NCBI GenBank assembly: GCA_030671745.1
Contig: DAOVHT010000060.1
Coordinates: 1 to 6,286, forward strand
Direction of reading: 5' to 3'
Length of the DNA stretch: 6,286 bases
DNA from: Candidatus Nanohaloarchaea archaeon
GTDB taxonomy: Archaea > EX4484-52 > GLR71
The notes beneath the pieces were generated by a model. The model did no database searches. It saw nothing but the letters and a program-made list of their open reading frames with translations, and was not told the DNA's origin. Both the position numbers and the translations under genes were made by a program. Numbering within the stretch: the first letter of the stretch is position 1; the number at the start of each line of letters is the position of its first letter. Positions 5,629 to 6,286 of the stretch are shown here, piece by piece.

Positions 5629-6192
5629 TACTGACACCCAGTCGCCTACAAAATGTGTTATGATAATTACAACAACGGCAATCAATAAATGCTCAGTTAT
5701 AACTTTTCCTGAAGTTTCTTTTCTGTCTATTGAAATGATATAACTCAATATTGCAAGAAGGGATAATCCATATATTACAGACACAATTATTGCAGTCAAA
5801 AGATCAAATATTAATAGGGGTATGAGAAAAGTAAGCGCAAACAGGAATTTAGACAAAAATGTTGATAATGTGGCTTCCCATATTTCTTTTTGTGTATGAT
5901 GATTCTCAGATTCTTTTGAAATATGTATTCCAAGTGCATCAGAAAATGCATCAGCTATAGCTATGGTCACAACACCCCCTGCAACTGCAAGAGTAGAGTT
6001 TGTACCAGACTGAAGCCCGACCATAAGCCCAAGTGTTGTGATAATCCCAGAAGTCAACCCGAAACACAATCCAGTTTTCCATGGAGCGCTCATAGTCTTA
6101 AATTTATCTTTTATGGCTGTAAAACCAAATGTTAATCTAAGATTTATGTCTGTATCTAAAGGAACATCTGTGGTTTTAAAATCCTCATTCAT
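5617..6192 (-). CDS. VIT1/CCC1-like membrane protein, putative Fe/Mn transporter
   Basis: The 191-aa product has about five membrane segments: roughly residues 41-61, 66-88, 112-132, 133-154 and 167-190. FGLTSGIITTLGLMVGL (44-60), followed by AGGVVTIAIADAFSDALG (71-88) and ISKESE, matches the vacuolar iron transporter (VIT1/CCC1) pattern GLxxGxxTTLGLxxGL with the SMAxGEYxS-like helix. Family members move Fe2+ or Mn2+ across membranes, often by proton exchange. Here the usual GEY of the second helix reads GIH, so a metal-coordinating Glu differs and transport is less certain. Residues 1-40 are a cytosolic tail. ATG 6192 is chosen because a TATA box lies about 27 nt upstream, giving a leaderless mRNA. 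G+C is low (about 30% in 5761-5820) compared with the neighbouring operon. Its last 12 bases overlap the end of the lipoprotein gene tail to tail. Confidence 0.75.
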   Translation of the reverse strand: MNEDFKTTDVPLDTDINLRLTFGFTAIKDKFKTMSAPWKTGLCFGLTSGIITTLGLMVGLQSGTNSTLAVAGGVVTIAIADAFSDALGIHISKESENHHTQKEIWEATLSTFLSKFLFALTFLIPLLIFDLLTAIIVSVIYGLSLLAILSYIISIDRKETSGKVITEHLLIAVVVIIITHFVGDWVSVLFV

Positions 6193-6212
6193 AATACTTT
6201 TAATTTAATCTG

Positions 6213-6224
6213 ATATTATAAATG
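6213..6224 (-). promoter_or_regulatory. TATA box for the VIT1-like gene
   Basis: The - strand reads CATTTATAATAT, with TTTATAAT centred 26-27 nt before the A of ATG 6192. The spacing implies that transcription begins at the start codon; no Shine-Dalgarno-like sequence is present. Confidence 0.5.
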
Positions 6225-6234
6225 CTTTTTGTAT

Positions 6235-6246
6235 GGATATATCTAA
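6235..6246 (+). promoter_or_regulatory. TATA-like box of a possible divergent gene
   Basis: GGATATATCTAA is centred about 24 nt before ATG 6263 and shares the 11-mer GATATATCTAA with the phosphoesterase promoter at 3609-3619. It points away from the VIT1-like gene. Confidence 0.35.
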
Positions 6247-6262
6247 ATCAGAGATATATTAA

Positions 6263-6286
6263 ATGTTTAATGATATTGGAAATGTC
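6263..6286 (+). CDS. possible start of a divergent gene, cut by window edge
   Basis: ATG 6263 opens a frame encoding MFNDIGNV that is still open at the last base. The only support is the TATA-like box at leaderless distance and the divergent position relative to the VIT1-like gene. Eight residues are too few to judge function. Confidence 0.25.

Noticed and set aside
1..6286. CRISPR array, tRNA, rRNA or insertion sequence
   Set aside because: No regularly spaced direct repeats, no tRNA cloverleaf with a GTTCRA loop, no rRNA stretch and no transposase motif were seen on either strand.

Overview
The window looks archaeal. It holds a HerA-type ATPase with an N-terminal HAS-barrel, an MC1-family chromosomal protein (known essentially only from archaea), an archaeal-style Icc-like (COG2129-type) phosphoesterase and a VIT1/CCC1-like membrane protein. 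Several genes have an A/T-rich TATA-like box about 24-30 nt before the start codon, which is the geometry of leaderless archaeal transcripts. The Cys-rich repeat lipoprotein and the MC1 gene would suit a DPANN-type genome (Woese-/Pace-/Aenigmarchaeota-like), but that lineage is inference and a euryarchaeal origin is not excluded.

Layout. Positions 1-435 are the 3' part of an AT-rich + strand gene of unknown function. Positions 485-736 (- strand) encode an 83-aa protein with one C-terminal membrane helix. Its start and the herA start diverge from an AT-rich spacer of about 195 bp that carries both promoters and two short inverted repeats; an 18-bp perfect palindrome lies inside the small gene. 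HerA (933-2903) is longer than usual, with a C-terminal region in which a YYP...(D/E)GxxG motif occurs twice around a winged-helix-like segment. The 323-bp gap after herA has its own TATA box followed by a strongly self-complementary stretch of about 80 nt (3033-3115), a candidate structured RNA. MC1 (3227-3490) follows and ends in a clear hairpin plus T-run terminator. A two-gene operon comes next: the phosphoesterase (3643-4245) and, 3 nt later, a secreted lipoprotein (4249-5628) with twelve Cys pairs, nine of them exactly C-x13-C. A VIT1/CCC1-like gene (5617-6192, - strand) converges on it with a 12-bp tail-to-tail overlap. At the right edge a divergent + strand gene may start at 6263.

How they fit together. 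HerA and MC1 both act on chromosomal DNA (end processing or translocation, and DNA bending), but they have separate promoters. HerA lacks its usual neighbours NurA, Mre11 and Rad50 here. The phosphoesterase and lipoprotein are almost certainly co-transcribed, though no shared pathway can be read from the sequence. The flanking genes at both ends are markedly more AT-rich (about 27-30% G+C in sampled lines) than the core (about 42-55%), suggesting a conserved core bordered by faster-evolving or acquired genes. The most novel items are the candidate RNA between herA and mc1, the Cys-pair repeat lipoprotein, and the palindrome set around the small membrane protein gene.
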